Below, piece by piece: positions 5,771-8,217 of a stretch of 8,217 nucleotides of DNA. Within the stretch, counting starts at the first letter, position 1. Each line of letters opens with the position of its first letter. The translations under genes were made by a program, and so were the position numbers. Under the pieces are notes generated by a model. It was given only the letters and a program-made list of their open reading frames with translations. It had not been told where the DNA came from and ran no database searches. Source of the stretch: an uncultured Collinsella sp. (GTDB lineage: Bacteria; Actinomycetota; Coriobacteriia; Coriobacteriales; Coriobacteriaceae); the NCBI GenBank assembly GCA_902464035.1, contig CABQHT010000074.1:1-8217 (forward strand), given 5' to 3'.

Positions 5771-6286
5771 ATGGCTTTTAATACGAAGGTCGATGTAGCC
5801 GATACCGAGCTCGAGGCCGACGAGGCGGTCGTCGCCGAAGCTGAGGATGTGACGCTCGAGGACGAGGCTCTCGTCGAGGCCGAGTCCGATACGGATGAGG
5901 ACGACGAGGAAGCGGACGAGTCCGAGGACTCGCTGACCTATTCCAACGGCGTGATTGAGAAAATCGTTGCCATGGCCACCCGCGAGGTTCCGCACGTTCT
6001 GGGCATGAAGGGTAACCTCATGCACTTTGTGCAGGAGCAGTTTGGTGCCGAGAATCTGACCAAGGGCGTGACGGTCGAGGTCACCGATGATAATCGCGTG
6101 GTCGTCAACATCTCCGTCATCATCGAGTACGGCGCCTATGCGCCCGCGATCTTCGACGATGTCAAGGCACGTGTCACCGAGCGCCTTGCCGCGATGACCG
6201 GCCTTGAGGTGGCGGGCGTCAACCTGCGCATCGAGGATGTCATCACCCCCGAGGAGTATGAGCACCGCACCAGCCAGCACGAATAA
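5771..6286 (+). CDS. asp23: Asp23/Gls24 family envelope stress response protein
   Basis: The 171-residue product has two parts. Residues 1-55 are very acidic (the stretch SDTDEDDEEADESEDS at 39-54 is almost all Asp, Glu or Ser) and likely disordered. Residues 56-165 form the Asp23 domain: YSNGVIEKIVAMATREVPHV (57-76), GVTVEVTDDNRVVVNISVI (99-117), EYGAYAPAI (119-127), a helix DDVKARVTERLAAMTG (129-144), then VAGVNLRIEDV (148-158). Asp23 proteins are abundant, cytoplasmic and held at the membrane by AmaP; in Staphylococcus loss induces cell-wall stress genes. The ATG follows a strong AAGGAGGA (5760-5767). It is the third gene of the cluster, 44 bases after the DUF2273 gene. The final TAA is also the first three bases of a repeat element. 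Family call firm; the acidic N-terminal region is the unusual part. Confidence 0.9.
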   Translation: MAFNTKVDVADTELEADEAVVAEAEDVTLEDEALVEAESDTDEDDEEADESEDSLTYSNGVIEKIVAMATREVPHVLGMKGNLMHFVQEQFGAENLTKGVTVEVTDDNRVVVNISVIIEYGAYAPAIFDDVKARVTERLAAMTGLEVAGVNLRIEDVITPEEYEHRTSQHE

Positions 6287-6339
6287 CCTTCCAAAGGGGG
6301 ACAGGTTTGTTTTGGCAGGTTTTATCTGCGAAAACGTTA
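6284..6339 (+). repeat. Hairpin repeat D, plus orientation, 56-bp copy
   Basis: These bases match the reverse complement of 1415-1470 at 49 of 56 positions with no gaps, by hand count. The core GGGGGACAGGTTTG lies between arms AACCTTCCAAA (6285-6295) and TTTGGCAGGTT (6311-6321), which pair with one mismatch. The match continues past the hairpin through TTTATCTG and AAACGTTA. The first three bases are the TAA stop of the Asp23 gene, and the last base is the first base of the terminator stem, so the copy exactly fills the space between them. Confidence 0.75.
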
Positions 6340-6380
6340 AACGGCCGACCGCGCAAGCAAAAGCGTGGCCGGCCGTTTTT
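6339..6380 (+). terminator. Strong intrinsic terminator of the Asp23 operon
   Basis: A 16-position stem pairs 6339-6354 with 6363-6378 (AAACGGCCGACCGCGC with GCGTGGCCGGCCGTTT), with one A-C mismatch and one G-U pair around an 8-base loop. It is followed by a continuous T-run (6376-6380). The A-rich 5' arm could let it work in both directions, but no convergent gene is present. It ends the transcript carrying the amaP-like, DUF2273 and Asp23 genes. Confidence 0.88.
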
Positions 6381-6421
6381 GTACGCTCCCGATGTAGTCA
6401 TACCGCTCGTCTAACTAGGGG

Positions 6422-6449
6422 TTGCAATCGTCGCGTTCCGCGTTACTCT
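6422..6449 (+). promoter_or_regulatory. Candidate promoter of the YitT-family gene
   Basis: TTGCAA (6422-6427) and TACTCT (6444-6449) are separated by 16 bases and match the -35 and -10 consensus moderately; TCTAAT (6447-6452) is an alternative -10 with a long 19-base spacer. Being just after a strong terminator, the YitT gene needs its own promoter in this interval, which supports the assignment. The start would fall about 35-40 bases before the ATG. Confidence 0.4.
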
Positions 6450-6492
6450 AATGGGCGCATTGTTTCCAAATTGTTAACGAGGGGTTGCCGTA

Positions 6493-7515
6493 ATGGCCGA
6501 CGAGCACGAAACAGAAAGCAAGGCATGGGCAATTGAGGCCGCTGCGGCAGAGGCGGCGTCGCGTGCTGCCGAGGAGGTGCATCGTCCTCCCGTAGTGCCG
6601 ATGGAGCGCGTGGTCGATCGCGATGTTATCGAGCGGGGCGAGCGCGCTGGTCGCAAGCGCAGCCAGGAGCCGGGCTTTCCGCGCTTTTTTGCCGAGCTCA
6701 ATTTGGGCCTGATCCTCACGGCCTTTGCCATCGTCGCGTTTAAAACCCCTAATCACTTTGCTTTTGGCGGCACCTCGGGCGTGTCGGTCATTCTGTCCAC
6801 GCTGTTCCCGACCCTGCCCGTCGGCGTCTTTATGTGGATTATCAATGCGGTCCTGGTCGTTCTGGGCTTTATCTTTTTGGAGCGCAAGGCAATCCTGTGG
6901 AGTGTCTTTGCCTCGTTTGCGCTGTCCGCCTATGTTTCGCTGTTTGAGCTCTTTATTCCGACCGATGTCTCGATGACGGGCGATATGTGGCTCGACCTGT
7001 GCTTTGCCGTGATTCTGCCGGCGCTCGGCAGCGCCATCGTCTTTGATATTGGTGCCTCGACGGGCGGCACGGACATCCTCGCCATGATTCTCAAACGCCG
7101 CACGACGCTTGAGATCGGCCGTGCGCTGCTGCTGGTCGATATCGGCATCGTGACCATCGCGGCCTTCTTGTACGGCCCGCGCGTCGGTCTGTATTGCGTG
7201 CTCGGCCTGTTTGCCAAGACGCTTGTGGTCGACAAGGCCATCGAGAGCATCCACCTGCGTAAAGTCTGCACGGTCATTTGCTCCGAGCCCCTTAAAGTCG
7301 AGGAGTTTATCGTCAAGCATCTCAACCGTACGGCGACTATCAGCCGCGGCTACGGTGCTTTCTCGGGCAAGTGCGTGACGGTGATTATGAGCGTGCTGAG
7401 TCGTCGCGAGGCCGTGCAACTGCGTCGCTACGCGCGCGAGATCGATCCGGGTGCCTTTATCACGATCGTCGACAGCTCCGAGATCGTCGGCAAGGGTTTC
7501 CGCGGAACGAACTAA
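6493..7515 (+). CDS. YitT family membrane protein with C-terminal DUF2179 domain
   Basis: The 340-residue product starts with a hydrophilic extension (1-62, Ala/Glu/Arg-rich, possibly an amphipathic helix at 11-28). The YitT core follows, with membrane spans at about 69-85, 96-128 (probably two), 134-154, 168-186, 209-227 and 230-245. Family motifs are FGGTSGVSVIL (91-101) and GASTGGTDILAMIL (187-200), then YGPRVGLYCVLGLF (227-240). Residues 257-335 form a DUF2179-type domain: KVCTVICSEPLKVEEFIVKHL (257-277), TISRGYGAFSG (282-292), VTVIMSVLSRRE (295-306) and DPGAFITIVDSSEIVGKGF (318-336), with the usual small alpha/beta pattern. The family's transport role is unproven. The ATG at 6493 follows GAGGGG (6479-6484). 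Typical relatives are about 280-290 residues, so the N-terminal extension is extra; the next in-frame ATG (M37) lacks a ribosome binding site. It has its own transcription unit, bounded upstream by a terminator. Confidence 0.92.
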   Translation: MADEHETESKAWAIEAAAAEAASRAAEEVHRPPVVPMERVVDRDVIERGERAGRKRSQEPGFPRFFAELNLGLILTAFAIVAFKTPNHFAFGGTSGVSVILSTLFPTLPVGVFMWIINAVLVVLGFIFLERKAILWSVFASFALSAYVSLFELFIPTDVSMTGDMWLDLCFAVILPALGSAIVFDIGASTGGTDILAMILKRRTTLEIGRALLLVDIGIVTIAAFLYGPRVGLYCVLGLFAKTLVVDKAIESIHLRKVCTVICSEPLKVEEFIVKHLNRTATISRGYGAFSGKCVTVIMSVLSRREAVQLRRYAREIDPGAFITIVDSSEIVGKGFRGTN

Positions 7516-7665
7516 CGCGGTCGAGCCCATCAAACAATCGAATAGCGCCCTGCGCATTGCAAATGCGTCATGTTGGAGTATTTGTCCCCACATTGGGTGA
7601 TAATGATGCCAAAGACATCGTTTGCGATCCAGATGATTCGCTCAAGATACGAAGGGATGATCTCG

Positions 7666-8217
7666 ATGTTCTGTTCGCAGTGTGGTGCCCCCATGGGCGA
7701 CAACGATAAGTTCTGTGGTGCGTGTGGTGCCCCCAATGCCGGTGCCGCAGCCTCTGCCCCTCAGGGTCAGCCCCAGCAGTTTGTTCCGCAACCGCCCGTG
7801 GCGAATGCGTCCAAGGGCTGTGTGGCTCAGGCGTTTGAGGACATGACCAAGACGCCGGGCGTGCTGCAGCGCGTGTGCCAGATCGCCTTTTTGCCGGCGC
7901 TCATCTGTGTCGTGTCAGTGCTCGTGCTGTTCATTCCCGTTATCGGCGGTATCGCGGCTGCCATCGGCTTTTTGGCAGCTTGCATTGCGAGCGTGTGTGG
8001 TTCCGGCTTTGGTATTGAGTGGGGTCGCGATCTGTCGCTCAAGGTTGATGACGGTATGGATCGTCCACTCATGCGTTCCACGTCGTTTGGCCTCGGAGTC
8101 TTTTCGAGCGTTATCTCGGTCGTGCTCGAGGTTATCGCTGCCATTCCCGTTATCGGTGTAGTGCTTTCGCTGGTGGAGAGCGTGGTAATTGGCGCCGCGG
8201 GCTCGTATTCGTATTAC
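7666..8217 (+). CDS. Zinc-ribbon membrane protein, 3'-truncated by the window edge (DUF4013-like?)
   Basis: The frame is open from this ATG to the last base, giving 184 residues without a stop, so the gene continues beyond the window. Residues 1-23 are a zinc ribbon, MFCSQCGAPMGDNDKFCGACGAP, with Cys pairs at 3/6 and 17/20. A Gln/Pro/Ala linker (24-47) leads to hydrophobic segments at about 73-92, 93-112, 142-160 and 161-180. The sequence FEDMTKTPGVLQRV before the first span and GFGIEWGRDLSLKVDDGMDRPLM after the second resemble DUF4013 membrane proteins; that is a weak match from memory. The start is supported by GAAGGG (7651-7656), nine bases upstream, and by the ribbon beginning at residue 2, as is usual. 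In-frame ATGs at 7657, 7606, 7603 and 7570 are less likely. A -10-like GATAAT (7599-7604) precedes it without a good -35. Function unknown. Confidence 0.8.
   Translation, partial: MFCSQCGAPMGDNDKFCGACGAPNAGAAASAPQGQPQQFVPQPPVANASKGCVAQAFEDMTKTPGVLQRVCQIAFLPALICVVSVLVLFIPVIGGIAAAIGFLAACIASVCGSGFGIEWGRDLSLKVDDGMDRPLMRSTSFGLGVFSSVISVVLEVIAAIPVIGVVLSLVESVVIGAAGSYSYY

Noticed and set aside
7552..7568. Small hairpin (GCGCATT/AATGCGT) after the YitT gene as a terminator
   Set aside because: Seven-pair stem with one G-U, a three-base loop and no following T-run; too weak to call.
6448..7593. Minus-strand open frame of 381 codons covering the YitT gene
   Set aside because: It is the longest antisense frame, but its product is Asp/His/Arg/Gln-rich without domains, while the plus frame is an unmistakable YitT protein.

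Overview
This GC-rich window has all nine recognisable genes on the + strand, several with GTG starts. It looks like a gut Coriobacteriia chromosome, most likely Collinsella or a close relative. That placement rests on the gene mix (a Firmicute-style Asp23/AmaP/DUF2273 set and YitT beside actinobacterial-looking base composition, plus a DUF6020-type membrane protein) and on GGGGACAGG-loop hairpin repeats that I associate with this group. It is an inference, not a search result.

Layout. (1) 137-1346: a small NifU C-terminal-domain iron-sulfur protein, then Lgt, the first enzyme of lipoprotein maturation. (2) 1347-1489: two repeat hairpins in opposite orientation. (3) 1490-3673: a 727-residue polytopic membrane protein of DUF6020 type, possibly a GT-C-like envelope glycosyltransferase. 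(4) 3674-3837: another repeat hairpin and a decayed repeat copy. (5) 3838-4644: YebC/TACO1, with codon use suggesting high expression, followed by an intrinsic terminator. (6) 4811-6286: a three-gene alkaline-shock cluster (AmaP-like anchor, DUF2273 protein, Asp23/Gls24 protein), closed by a repeat copy fused to a strong terminator. (7) 6493-7515: a YitT-family membrane protein with a DUF2179 C-terminal domain. (8) 7666-8217: an N-terminal fragment of a zinc-ribbon membrane protein that runs off the right edge.

How the genes fit together. Lgt, the DUF6020 protein and the Asp23 cluster all concern the cell envelope. In the Asp23 cluster, AmaP is expected to anchor Asp23 at the membrane, and the first two genes overlap, which suggests translational coupling. 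Nfu and YebC are housekeeping (Fe-S delivery; relief of ribosome stalling). Nothing indicates a defence locus, CRISPR array, phage or transposase gene.

The most unusual content is a family of small interspersed hairpins. Their loops share GGG(G)[A/T]CAGG, while the arms differ in sequence yet still pair. Three sit immediately 3' of stop codons and one sits just upstream of a ribosome binding site. Two copies align without gaps at 49 of 56 bases, in opposite orientation and nearly 5 kb apart.
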